In this document: positions 31,104 to 42,441 of the stretch, in pieces
Layout of the letters: the number at the start of each line of letters is the position of its first letter
Numbering within the stretch: position 1 is the stretch's first letter
Source: Guillardia theta CCMP2712
Taxonomy: Eukaryota > Cryptophyceae > Pyrenomonadales > Geminigeraceae
Assembly: GCF_000315625.1 (NCBI RefSeq)
Contig: NW_005434648.1
Coordinates: 592,156-656,155, forward strand
Length of the DNA stretch: 64,000 bases
Reading direction: 5' to 3'
Translations under genes and position numbers: made by a program
The notes under the pieces: generated by a model
What the model was told of the DNA's origin: nothing
The model's database searches: none
The model's input: only the letters and a program-made list of their open reading frames with translations

Positions 31104-33701
31104 TCAGTCGAGGTCAATCAAGAAGAGGCGCTTACAAGCAAGCTTCTGCACGCTCCTCCTCGCTTTCTCTTCCGTGTTGCTGGCGGCGATTTCCTTGAGC
31201 AGGTCACTACGGACGCCCTGAGCATCATGGATCAGTTGCTGCAGCAGGGAAGAGAATAGAAGCTGGCAGATTCAGGGAGAGGAAGAAGGGGGAGGGAAGG
31301 AAGAGGATGGAGACCGAAGTGTAGGTGTCGTTCATAGCAGAGGAAGCAAGGTTGGTCTCAAATGTCTTGAGGTGATCGCCGAACTCTTTGAGGGAGCAAT
31401 CTTGAGTTGTGATCAACCCCTGCCAGCCCCAGTGACTGCACGTGCTGCCCGAGAGAAGCAACAAGTCTCACCTTCCACTTGTTGCGCGCCTTGAGGTTGA
31501 AATTGTCGACGAACGCGATCTGAGTGAGACTGTCGCAGAGGGAGAGAGCGAGGGCGATATGGTTCAACTTCGTCTTCTGACTTCCTGCAGGTGACTTCCC
31601 ACCTCCTGACTTCCTCCTCTCCTTGGTCTTCCGTGCCGGCTCTGCCGGCTCCTCCTCCTCCTCCTCCTTCCCGCCTTGTCCCGATGCCTGACAGGAATGT
31701 GAGAAAGGGCTCCGAGGAGAAGTGAGAGAGAAAGCAATGAGAAGCATTTCACCATCTTCGTATAATCTTGTGCTACTTGCCGTCCTGATCTCGAAGTCCT
31801 CGGGGTGTCTACTCACGAAGAGAAAGGATGATTTCAGCACGTCTTCCCGTCACACCCATTGCACACCTGGCGCCTTGTCTTCACCAGCCCCTTCCTCGAT
31901 GCTCTTGCCAGCTTCGCCGGTGTCACTTTTCCTCGTCCTGCACGGTCGAGCATGAATGTGCGGCATCGCAAGTCTTGGTCTTCACCTCCCTCCCGTGCTC
32001 TTCGTCTCCGCCTTCTTCTCCTTGTCTTGGTTCCTGCCTCCTCTGTCACCCTCCTCCAGCAGCACAGGCTCAGTGACGCACTTCAAAAATTTCTGGAGCT
32101 GCTTCATCCTGTCCGCGTTGAACCCCCACCAACCCCACGTGCAGGCCTTGGCCACCTACAACCACAAGGTGAGGAGTGAAGTTGGACGAAGATGAGTCAG
32201 TGAAATGTTCGGTAAGGAGGGGGAGAGCAGAAGGAGGAGAGGAGAAGGAGGAGAGGAGAAGGAGGAGAGGAGCGGCAAGTCGATGGTGATAGGGGCGGGC
32301 AATGATACCTCCTCGCTCCACTGAGTAGCAATGAGGATCGCGCTGGGGTCCGGCAGGTCGACCCAGATATCCTCGCCGTCTTCGAAGCGGACGCGAATCC
32401 TGCTGGGCTTCTTGCCCTCGTCCACCTCCATCTCAACGACGATGCCGACGAACCAGAGGGTCTCGAAGAGGACTTGCACGTGCCGACCGACCGCAAACTC
32501 CCCGAGACTCTCCTGGTCAATGCGAACCTCATCGGCCTCTGTCTTGTTAGAAACTTGAACCTCAACGCCTTCGCTGCCCGCCAGACACACGCGCTGCACT
32601 CCGTCGACGTCCTTGCTGGTTATCCTTCCCTTCACCCAGCCTTCTCCCTCCGCCCCCTTGCACTCGACAGGGCAGCCCACGTAGAAGGGAACGTTGCTTC
32701 CTCTCATCTGCTCCGTGTAGCTCGCGATGGCTTCCTCGTTCTCTGATTCTGCACTCTTCTTGCCCTTGGATGGAGTCTTGCTCGGAGTGTTCTTCCCGCT
32801 AGTCTTGCTCGGAGTCTTCTTTACATTCGTCTCCTCCTCAGCTTGCCGCTTCCTCTTCTTTCCCTCGGCCTTGCCTCCCTTGGCCTCATCGTCCGGGCCG
32901 GCCTCGGCCTCTACTGCTCGCTGGCTCCTGTCCTTGTTGTATCCCCACCATCCCCACTTTCCCTTCCGCTGCACATGCTCGCTCCACTCCTGCGGCAGCA
33001 GCTCGAAACTTTCGTCGGACGTTTCGACCTCCGCGCGGTCGCCATCTTCGAAGAACACCACGAACCTCTTGACCACCTGCTTCTCCTTCTCCACAGAGGC
33101 GACAACCCCGACGTAGAAGATGTCTCCTTCGAACATGACCAGCACGTGTCGACCCACCTCGACATTGTTCGCGCCCTCGCCTTGAAAGCGAATCTTGGAA
33201 TCGACATCCCCGCTCTCGACGGTGATCTCTCCTCCCTTCTCCAGCAGAACACTCACAGAACCATCACTGTTGGGTGGAGCGCAGACGATCCCCGAGCTCC
33301 ATCCTCCTTCCTCCTTGACTTGGACAGGCCGTCCAACATAAATCCTGCTAGAGATTCCTCTCATGACTCGCAGAAAGTCCGCCTCATTGGAGTCGCTGTC
33401 CTCGCTCTTGAACTTCTTGTCCAACAGCTTGTACCATGCGGCGGGCCAGCCCGACTTTTCCTCCTGTGACGCAGTCGACTGCAAGCAGGGTTGTCAGGGA
33501 AACGCTTCGAAACGGATGCTTTACCTTCGCTCCTTGGCTTCCTCCTCCTTTCCCGGGCGTCTCAGGCTTCTTGGCAGGGGAACTTCCGTCGGCAGTCACA
33601 TCGTAAAACTGAGTTTGCTTCCTCTCCCTCTTGCTCTTCCTCTCTTCCTCATTGGGAGTAGCAGCCTGAGCAAGTGCCGTTAGGATCACATCCTCGACCA
33701 T
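31104..33701 (-). CDS. Tudor-like, W-G-W-x-G repeat protein (chromatin-type, multi-exon)
   Basis: The central exon (about 32310-33470) holds two Tudor/PWWP-like beta barrels: GRHVLVMFEGDIFYVGVVAS followed by VVFFEDGDRAEVET, and GRHVQVLFETLWFVGIVVEM followed by RIRVRFEDGEDIWVD. A basic linker between them is rich in TPSK. Each Tudor-like unit is followed by a W-G-W-x-G motif: KGKWGWWGYNKDRSQ (about 32930), TWGWWGFNADRMKQ (about 32120) and SHWGWQGLITTQD (about 31420). A 5' exon has RERKQTQFYDVTADGSS (about 33590). The last exon ends ACKRLFLIDLD at a TGA at 31104. Tudor-like barrels read methylated histones or DNA-bound partners, so a nuclear role is inferred. An ATG at 33701 could start it, or it may be the 3' part of the KKEAE gene upstream. 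Confidence 0.6.
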
Positions 33702-33714
33702 GTTCCCTCACCGC

Positions 33715-34994
33715 TTGCTCGCCTCCGTCCAGAGACCCTCGAGAGCTCCTGCCTGCTCGGAAGTCAGTCCATGTTGAAGCACGACAGGAGGAGAACCTCT
33801 CTTCTTTGCCGACTTCTCGGTAGCACCACCCTTGTCCTGTCCGATTCGTCACAAGCCACGATGAGAGAGTTGGCAATCAAAGAATCAAAGGTAGTGAAAG
33901 CTTACAGCCGGTTCTCCATTCTCTTCAACATCCTGTCATAGATCAATCAACCCCAGGAGAGGTGCGAGAAAAAGACGAGGAGCTTACCATCTTTTCAGTG
34001 CTCTCACCCTTTTCGGATCCAGTGCTTTTCCTGGTGTTACGACCAGGTAGTTTCGCATTTGAGGATTCTGCATCTGCCCCTGGCTTCGATTCATCTGTTG
34101 AGAAGAATGAATCCTGTCGGATTGTAGCTGTTATTTCCGGTGCCTCACCAGCCTTCTCAGTCTCTTTGCTTGCTCCGCCTTTCGAAGGGGTCGCCTTCCC
34201 TTTCTGCTTTGTTGTGGCCTCTTTCTCCGAGGACTTGGAACCTTTAGAAGCTGTCAACAAGTGTGCAACAATGAGATGAATATTGGAAACTTACCCTCAA
34301 CCTCCTTCTTCTCTGCCTCCTTCTTCTCCGCCTCCTTCTTCTCGGCCTCCTTCTTCTCGGCCTCCTTCTTCTCGGCCTCCTTCTTCTCGGCCTCCTTCTT
34401 CTCTGCCTCCTTCTTCTCTGCCTCCTTCTTCTCCGCCTCCTTCTTCTCCGCCTCCTTCTTCTCTGCCTCCTTCTTCTCTGCCTCCTTCTTCTCGGCCTCC
34501 TTCTTCTCGGCCTCCTTCTTCTCCGCCTCCTTCTTCTCCGCCTCCTTCTTCTCGGCCTCCTTCTTCTCCGCCTCCTTCTTCTCTGCCTCCTTCTTCTCCG
34601 CCTCCTTCTTCTCGGCCTCCTTCTTCTCGGCCTCCTTCTTCTCGGCCTCCTTCTTCTCTGCCTCCTTCTTCTCGGCCTCCTTCTTCTCCGCCTCCTTCTT
34701 CTCTGCCTCCTTCTTCTCGGCCTCCTTCTCGGCCTCCTTCTTCTCGGCCTCCTTCTTCTCTGCCTCCTTCTTCTCGGCCTCCTTCTTCTCTGCCTCCTTC
34801 TTCTCTGCCTCCTTCTTCTCTGCCTCCTTCTTCTCGGCCTCCTTCTTCTCGGCCTCCTTCTTCTCGGCCTCCTTCTTCTCGGCCTCCTTCTTGTCGGCTT
34901 CTTGTTCTGATTTTTGGGAAGCTGGGTGATACTTTAAAAGCCATGTCACGACGCTGGGTTTTGATCGAAATCCCACCATGGTCTGTAACTTCAC
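33715..34994 (-). CDS. KKEAE-repeat protein, likely N-terminal part of the Tudor-like gene
   Basis: A long exon encodes about 38 copies of the pentapeptide KKEAE, preceded by [20 protein letters not shown]. It splices at G|GTAAGT (near 34293) to an exon beginning [20 protein letters not shown]. Later exons include [20 protein letters not shown] and [20 protein letters not shown], then LWTEASK at about 33715. KEKE-type alternating charge gives a long single helix or disordered spacer. The downstream Tudor-like gene is on the same strand about a hundred bases away with similar Lys/Ser/Thr linkers, so one transcript is plausible, but the joining intron did not phase cleanly in my hands. Confidence 0.5.
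34306..34893. repeat. 15-nt coding minisatellite, ~38 units (KKEAE on minus strand)
   Basis: The unit is TTCTTCTCGGCCTCC, with synonymous variation at one position (TCG/TCC/TCT G). One unit near 34727 lacks three bases, giving KEAE and keeping frame. Variation is almost only synonymous, so the peptide repeat appears selected. Confidence 0.9.
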
Positions 34995-36206
34995 ACATCA
35001 GGTCACAAAAATGAGGGGCAGGAAGAAAGAAAGTCTCTCCTCAACTTCAACTAGTTGTTCTGTCTATGTCTCTTTCTGCCCGTCTTTCTGTCCCTGGCTT
35101 CTAATATCACACCTCATAACGATCCGCCACCTTATAGTTCTCGACCAACACAACGAGTCAACAACAGCCTTCTCCTCTGTCGAACTGTCTCATTCTCCTG
35201 CATCTGCATACCCGCCTAACTTTCCGTCTGCCTAACACATTTCCCTCTGAGCCGCCTATTGTCAGCATGTCATACCTGTCAACCTTCCCTGTCAACCATC
35301 ACTTTCTCGCAATCTCTTCCTCCTCACTCTCAGTCTCTCACATCTGTATATCAGTAGAGTTGCTCTTTCTCTATCCGTACAGCTCGTTCCAAATCTTAGT
35401 CTACCAGTCTGTCTCCGTGCCTGTCACATTTCACTACTGCATACTTCTTTCCGCCTATTTCCGGGTCCCTTCCTCGCACTTCCTACTCTCAGTTCCTGCC
35501 CCTCCTTCCTCCTACGTCTGAACTGCCTCCTCCTTCGCAATCGTCTCTCCTCCACCGAAATCCTGCGCTCCTGCATCCGTTGCCGAGCCTCTGCGCCTGA
35601 TCTTTTCCTCTGCTACCTCAATGTCACCCTGCCTCTGCGGCATGATCTTGCCGTCGGCTCTATCCCTCGGATGTCCAGTGTCTCCTCTCCTCTCCTCCTC
35701 TCTCCTCCTTCTCTCCTCCTCCTCTCCTCTCCTCCTTCTCCGTCTCTCTCCCACATCGCCATCATTTCGCTCTCTTCCCTTCCCTTCCCCATCTTCGCTA
35801 GACTGCCTCGCCGTAACGTCTGTACAGGAGCTCTGAGGCAAACCTGGATTTGTTCCTTCCACGGAACTAGCATAGAATCGAGATGTTCCCCGTACGGATA
35901 TAAGAAGCTGGCATGGACTTCCGCGTGATTTAGGGGAACTGAGAGGAGAGGAGAGGAGAGGAGAGGAGAGGAGAGGAGAGGAGAGGAGAGGAGAGGAGCG
36001 GAGAGGAGAGGAGAGGAGAGGAGAGGAGAGGAGAGGAGAGGCGAGGAGAGGAGAGAGGAGGAAGAAACGAGCGATCTTGTGCTTGTTGCCAGACAAAGGG
36101 ATCCCAACAAGACGAGTCTGGATCGAGGCTGAATTCAGTGATCCGAAGAGCACCCTTGCACTAGCAGAAAAGTTGTCAACGTCAGAGGCGACAAGCTAGA
36201 GACAAG
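34995..36206. other. Spacer with an (AGAGG)n tract
   Basis: 34995-35520 is T/C-rich without convincing coding sequence. 35640-35790 is a CTCCTCTCT tract. 35941-36055 is an AGAGG pentanucleotide array. TOP3B starts at 36207. Minus-strand open frames over these repeats are artefacts of the repeats. Confidence 0.5.
35941..36055. repeat. (AGAGG)n pentanucleotide array, ~22 units
   Basis: Near-perfect GAGAG/GAGGA tandem units upstream of TOP3B. It is the reverse complement of the CTCTC array downstream of the same gene. Confidence 0.9.
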
Positions 36207-39200
36207 ATGGTCACTGTGGTGATGGTGGCTGAGAAGCCTTCCATCTGCAACGCCATAGCCATAGCCCTCAGCGGTGGCAACCATGAGACCAAAGGAGGAA
36301 CTCCTCCCGTGCACACGTTCAGGTCCAACTTCATGGGTAGCAGCGCTCTGTTCAAGGTGACGAGCGTTGTGGGGCACGTCTTCTCTACAGACTTTCCTTC
36401 TGCCTACCAGAGCTGGGACAAGGTCGACCCCGTGACTCTGTTTGATGCGCCCGTGGAGAAGAAAGCTGAGAAGAAGGGGGTTGTACACCTGCTGCAGAAT
36501 GAAGGCAAAGGCGCCGACTACCTTGTGTTGTGGTTGGATTGTGACAGAGAAGGAGAGAACATCTGCTTCGAAGTCATCTCATGCATCATGCCAGAAGCTC
36601 TCAGCAGGAAGGAACTGAGAACGCCGGGGCCGAAGCAGCGCATCTTTCGAGCCAAGTTCAGCGCCATCAACCCGAACGACATCAAGAACGCGATGATGAC
36701 CCTCGGAGCGCCGAACGAGAACGAGTCGTTGAGTGTTGAGGCAAGGCAGGAGCTGGACTTGAAGGTCGGCGTTGCATTCTCACGCTATCAGACCCGCTAC
36801 TTCCAGGGCAAGTACTCGGATCTTGACTCGAGGATCGTCAGTTACGGCCCATGTCAAACTCCTACGCTCGGGTTCTGTGTGGAGCGACACATTCTGATCC
36901 AGAACTTCGTGCCCGAGCCTTACTGGGTCCTCTGCCCGACGATCAAGATCGAAGGGTATGGGGCCGTGAAGTTCGAGTGGGAGAGGGGCAGGATCTTTGA
37001 CAAGCGGGTCGCCTCTGTCTTCCGATCCATCATGCTTGAGGACAGCCGACTGAAGATCCTCCGCGTCAACCAGAAGGAGGTGAAGAAAGGAAGGCCGACG
37101 CCGTTGAACACAGTTGCGATGCTGAAGGCTTGCTCCAAGGCCCTGGGGATCGGACCTGCCAGTGCCATGCATACGGCAGAGAACTTGTACCTGCAGGGCT
37201 ACATCTCGTACCCAAGGACTGAGAGCACGGCATACCCCAAGTCCATGAACATCGAAGAGACGCTGCGGCAGTTCTCCCGACATGCGATCTGGGGCGGGTT
37301 CGTGGACGACCTGCTCCCGAGGAACTGGGTGACCCCCAAGAGCGGAGTGGACGTAGGGGACCACCCCCCCATCACTCCCTGCCGGCTCGCTCAGCCAGGT
37401 GCTCTGAGAGACTTCAAGATGCTCCCGCTGACTTGCACGTGCAGGCGACTTGAGTAGCGACCAGGGTCGAGTCTACGATCTCATCGCCAAGCACTTCATT
37501 GCGACAGTCTCGCCGGATGCTGTCTACCTCCAGACAAAGATCGAAGCTCAGATTGGAACCGAGAATTTCACGACGAGCGGGAGGCAGCTGAAGAGACCGG
37601 GATGGCTCGGGTTGTATCAGATGAGGTCAGTTGGAGGCATTAATCGTTTCTCGAACATGTTTGTGAGGATCCTGATTTTCCTTCATTTCAAGGTATGATT
37701 ATGACAGTGAGGAGGAGGAGGAGGAGTACGAAGACGAAGAGAACTACGAGATTCGCAACCTCCCATCATTCAAAGGCGGAGAGACTTTTCAGATGACATC
37801 AGAAACCCTACCAATGGTGGAGAAGAAAACTTCGCCTCCTGGTTACCTGACTGAGTCAGAACTGATTGCTCTCATGGAAAAGAATGGGATCGGTGAATAC
37901 TAGAGGTAGCTTGCCCGTTGAGATTCACCCGAGTGCAGGTACTGATGCTTCCATGGCTACCCACATCGAGAACATCTGCCAGCGAAACTATGTCAAGTAT
38001 CAGCTCACCTGCTTCACTTTCTCCTTTCCCTGACAGGATCGTCAGCGTTGAGAGTGGAAGGAGGCTGGTGCCTACCCAGCTCGGTACGGTCCTGGTGCAG
38101 GTGGGGTAGTAGTTTCTTCTTCCCGTGTCTCAGTAGCAGCGGCAGGGCTACTACAGGATCGATGCAGACCTTGTACTTCCTATTGTGAGGTCAAACATCG
38201 AGAAGCAGTGCGATCTGATCGCAAAGGGGATGGCGGACAAAGATGACGTCGTCGCTCACAGGTACCCTCCTCCTCTTGTACCTTCTGCCGATGCTCGCTG
38301 CTCTCGTCCTCCCTCTCACTCACTCTGCCTCCTTCCTCCTTCTTCTCGATCTCAGTCCCGCTCTTCCCCTGCCTTGCTCCTTAGCTTCACTTGCAGCCTT
38401 TCAAATTTTCAAAAGAAATTTTCCTACTTCGTGAAGAACATCGAAATGATGGACACGCTCTTCGAAGCGTCCTTCTCTCCACTCACGGCCGGCGGCAAGC
38501 CATGGTCCAAGTGCGGCCTGTCCAACAGGTCTGCTAGCCTACTCCTCCTCCTCCTCCTATTCTCACTCTGATCTTTCAGGTACTTGCAACTGATCCAGTC
38601 GAAGCCGCAGAGGCTGTACAACAAGAACACGGAGCAAGTCTACAACCTGCCCCAAGGAGGAAGCTTCAAGCTCTGGGGGGGACGTGTCTGTCCTGTCGAG
38701 GGGTGCGGCTTTGAGCTCTCCCTCTTCGTCGTGGGGGCAGGAAAAGGTGCTAGGAGGAGGAAGAGGAGAGGGGAAAGGGGGATGGGAGGATGCAAGGTCG
38801 GGGGAGAAGAATATCTGAGCAAGCCTGCAGATCAGCGCAGCTATCCTCTCTGTCCCAACTGCTACAACAATCCTCGTCCTGAGTGGGGCCCCGCTCCGAG
38901 CTCCAAAGGGCTCATGACTGAGTGCCCGCACGCAGATTTTCATCCTGTGGTTGGACTCGCCTGCTCGCCTGCCCGTCGTTGTGACGCTCCTGCTCAGGTA
39001 GCGAAGCTCACACTGTGCGATGACGAGGAGACAAACGGTGTCTTCATCCTCGATCCCGGTAAGCCTCAGCCTCCACTCAGTACCGTCAGGGTGACGATGG
39101 GCGGCAGGGAGCGCTCCGAACAACTGGAGGCTCGTCAGCACCCGTTCCAACTTCATGCTCACGTTCCCTAGCGACGTCGTCCACAAGCTGACGGTCTTGA

Positions 39201-39609
39201 GCGAGACAGACCCGGCCTGCGAGAACCATCACTTGCTACAGGTGCTCCCTCCTCCTGATCCAGATCAGCTCACGTAAGAGCAGGTCGAGTTTCACAAGGG
39301 CAAGGCTCCTCCTCCTCTTCCTTCCGACACAGGTAGCTGTCGTGCCGCTCCCTCGCTCCATGCTGTCTCGTGATCGCTTCCCGTGACAGTCACGCACAAG
39401 TGCTACGTGCTGGAGGATGACGCCATGCAGGTTGGGAACGTGGCAGGTGCTCTTGTTCCTGATTGCTCATGCAGGGCATAATGGAGGCGAAGTCAGGAAG
39501 CAACAGACCATTCGGAGCAAGAAGGGGAAGGGGAAGGGGGAGAGGCCGGGGGAGAGGCCGGGGGAGAGGGAGAATGCAAGATCCTCGAATGTCCTTCAGA
39601 GATTTCTGA
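36207..39609 (+). CDS. TOP3B: DNA topoisomerase III-beta
   Basis: Type IA topoisomerase that passes single DNA (and, for this subfamily, RNA) strands through a transient break. Exon 1 (36207-37398) has the TOPRIM start VVMVAEKPSICNAIAIALSG, the acidic triad LWLDCDREGENICFEV, and the catalytic region GYISYPRTESTAYP with the active tyrosine. Phase-checked exons follow at 37445-37625, 37693-37892, 37939-37996, 38037-38100 and 38146 onward, with introns of 46, 67, 46, 40 and 45 nt. Later exons encode FVKNIEMMDTLFEASFSPLT and the C-terminal cysteine modules (YPLCPNCYNNPRPEW; CSPARRC). Splicing at AMQ|GIMEAKSGSN gives an RG-rich tail, the RNA-binding RGG region of the subfamily, ending MSFRDF at 39609. 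One zinc-module position reads CGLSNR where CxxC is usual, so that finger may be lost. The beta rather than alpha assignment rests on the RG tail and overall similarity. Confidence 0.93.
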
Positions 39610-39692
39610 ATGTTGAGAATGTTGGGGAGCTTCATGAAATAAACACAGATGAATGGCTTGCTGAAGTATCAGATGCCTTCTTGTACCAGCAC

Positions 39693-39866
39693 TCCACTCC
39701 TCTCCTCTCCTCTCCTCTCCTCTCCTCTCCTCTCCTCTCCTCTCCTCTCCTCTCCTCTCCTCTCCTCTCCTCTCCTCTCCTCTCCTCTCCTCTCCTCTCC
39801 TCTCCTCTCCTCTCCTCTCCCCTCCTCTCCTCTCCTCTCCTCTCCTCTCCTCTCCTCTCCTCCCAT
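39693..39866. repeat. (CTCTC)n pentanucleotide array, ~34 units
   Basis: A tandem CTCTC array with one interrupted unit near 39822. It lies between the TOP3B stop and the promoter of the next gene and is complementary in sequence to the array at 35941. Confidence 0.92.
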
Positions 39867-39911
39867 CCCGTCCCTGCTCTCACCAGTGCTCTCACCCTCT
39901 CCCCGACTGCA

Positions 39912-39975
39912 TCGGGTACCCCTACCCCCATCATCTATAGACATCGAGCTTCCCTTATGATGGTAGGGTACTCAA
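39912..39975 (+). promoter_or_regulatory. Two GGTAGGG(G)TAC motifs upstream of the multi-Ubl gene
   Basis: GGGTACCCCTACCCCC at 39912-39927 and GGTAGGGTACTC at 39964-39975 lie in opposite orientations, 30-90 bp before the ATG at 40004. Matching elements precede other genes (52,307-52,515 and 60,811-60,826). The role is inferred from position only. Confidence 0.4.
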
Positions 39976-40003
39976 CGGCTTGCAGTGATCCTTCCGAGAC
40001 GAG

Positions 40004-42306
40004 ATGGCAGACCAAGACGCGGATGGGGCCATGCTGGGAGGAGGAGCAGGAGGACGAGGAGGACGAGAGGATGAGTCAGGGGTGACTGCGATGAAGATGC
40101 CGCTGACGACGATGGTGGTGGCTGGCTTCGTCCTGGGCTTGCTGATCGCGTTGCTGTGGGTGTACTTGAGTAGGGGAGAGAAGGGGAAGAAAGGGAAGAA
40201 AGACGTGGAGGTGGAGGAGGCGAGGAGCATGCTCGAGGAGATATCTCAGAGAGAGAAGGAGAAGCGCATGCAACTGGAGAAGGAGCTCGAGGCGCTTCGA
40301 GAGCTGAAGCGACGGAAAGCTGAAGAGATTGAGAACCTGAGCCGAGTGCGAGAGGAGGAGGAGATGAAGGTGAGGGAGAGGCAGGAGGAGGCGAAGTTGA
40401 TCGCGGATCGGAAGAGAGATGAGGAAAGGGAGAAGGTAGAGAGGGAGAAGCAGGAGATCAGGAAGGCCTTCGAGAAAGGTGTGCTCTGCATCTTCAAAGA
40501 CATCAAAGGAGAGCATCCCGACGTGACCCTCAGGGTCCCCATGGTCGACTCCGTTGGGAATGCGACCACAGTCGAGCACATGAAGAGCAGGATCAAGGCT
40601 GTGTGGGAGGGGAGTCCGTCGGAGGAGAGGCAGAGGATCGTCCTCCATGGAAGACTGCTGGACAGCTCGGTCAAGCTCAGGGAGTTGTATCAGCAGCAGG
40701 AGAGGAGGGATCAACCGCTGGCGTTCCACGTCATTGTTGCTCTCGCAGAGCCCAAGAGGACGGGGAGGGAGACGGAGAAGGTGGCGAGGGAGGAGGGGGA
40801 GGAGAGACGGGACTCGACCAAGGAGACGATGAAGAAACAAGTTGTCCCGGCCACGGATGCGAATGAGAAGGAGGAGGAGGAGGTTGAGCATGCATGATCT
40901 AACTGACTTGGAGCTGTCTGACGTGACTGCAATCAGGTAAAACCGCTGACAATCGTCATCAAGATTCAATCCTTAAACAAGAGCGTCAAGTTGTCGTCAT
41001 CCAGACACGTAGACATCCTGACGGTCTTGCTCAACTTTCATCTTGCTATCCTTTTAGTCACGCCACCCGCACAGGTGAAGGAACAGCTGCTCTCTAAGGC
41101 ATGTTTGGAGTGCCAAGTTGATGATATGAAGATTGTACACTACGGGAAAGTCTTGTCTGATAAGGTTGTCGTGCGAGAGATCTTGGAGAAAAGGTGAGTT
41201 GAGAAGAGAAGAGAATTTCAGAGGTTCTCTGACTTCAACGTTAGCTTGATTCAGAACGATCTTACTCTGTTCTGTGTGATTTCACAGCCGCAGGCACAGG
41301 TGAAGTGATTGAGAATGTTCAGGCAGTGTGTTGTGATTGAGAATGTTCAGACAGTGAGGGGCATGCCGGAAGAGATCAACGGGTTGAACTTGAACGAGCA
41401 ACAACAGGCAAACGATACGAAGAAGACGGTGAATGTTGAAGGCGGTGAAGGAACATCTCAGCGAGAGGGAAAGGATGAGATGCAAGTCGCGCGTCATGTT
41501 GACCACCGGAACTCACATGAAGCACCCGTCGAGGAGAAGTCAACAGATGGAATGGATGTGTTTGCAGCAAGTCAAGGGATGAACGAGCATCAACAAGAAC
41601 AAGCAGCAGATGAAGAAGACGTGTTGCAAGATGCACAAGACATGTCGCAAGTGCATCAAACTGCCAGTTTGCATGAAAAAAGTTTGCTACACAGCATGAC
41701 GTTCAAGATTCTTCAGACCGATGTCAGCTTTGTTTGCAGCTTTCACGAAGACGATATCATTGCACATCTCAAGTCTCATCTGCTCCAACAGCAACCTGAC
41801 TTGTCCAGCACCGATCTTTTCCACCTTGTCTTCAGCGGGAGAGTCCTCTCCGACGTCGATCGAGTCTCTTCCGTCATAGCGCAGAAAGCTTGTCCGATCA
41901 TCTACATCGTCAAGAGGAAATCAAAACCTTCATCCTCTGCTTCCCCTTTTCCTCCCCCTCGTTCTTCTTCTCCTGCATCTCTACATGATCAGACATCGTC
42001 TCTCTCATATCTTCCTCCTCCTGCAGACTCGTGTGAACAGGTCGAAATTGTCGACGATGAGACAGTCAACAACCTCGCGGACTCACGAGAGAAGGAGGCC
42101 GAGCAACGTTCAACCTGTGACATGAAAACGATTGAGGAAACTGGTGGCAATGTTGAACATGAAAAGAAAGAGCCTTCGGGGCAACAGCAGCAGAAGGCGG
42201 AGCTACAGGGGGCGTTGCAGGAGGAGGTTAAGCAACAGCAGAACCATTCGGAGCAGCAGCAGCAGCAGCAGCAACAGGCTGCACAGCAGCAGCAGCAGCA
42301 GGCGGT

Positions 42307-42347
<41 letters not shown>

Positions 42348-42376
42348 CGGTACAGCAGGAGCAACACAACCATTTT

Positions 42377-42441
<65 letters not shown>

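Noticed and set aside
34261-34929. Plus-strand frames over the KKEAE repeat (SASFF and PPSS repeats)
   Set aside because: They are shadows of the minus-strand coding minisatellite; only the minus frame splices in phase to non-repetitive coding exons.
35512-36153. Long minus-strand frame across the AGAGG array
   Set aside because: It is open only because the pentanucleotide lacks stops; no conserved composition outside.
39632-39944. Glu/Arg-Gly repeat frames opposite the CTCTC array
   Set aside because: Repeat artefacts in a spacer.
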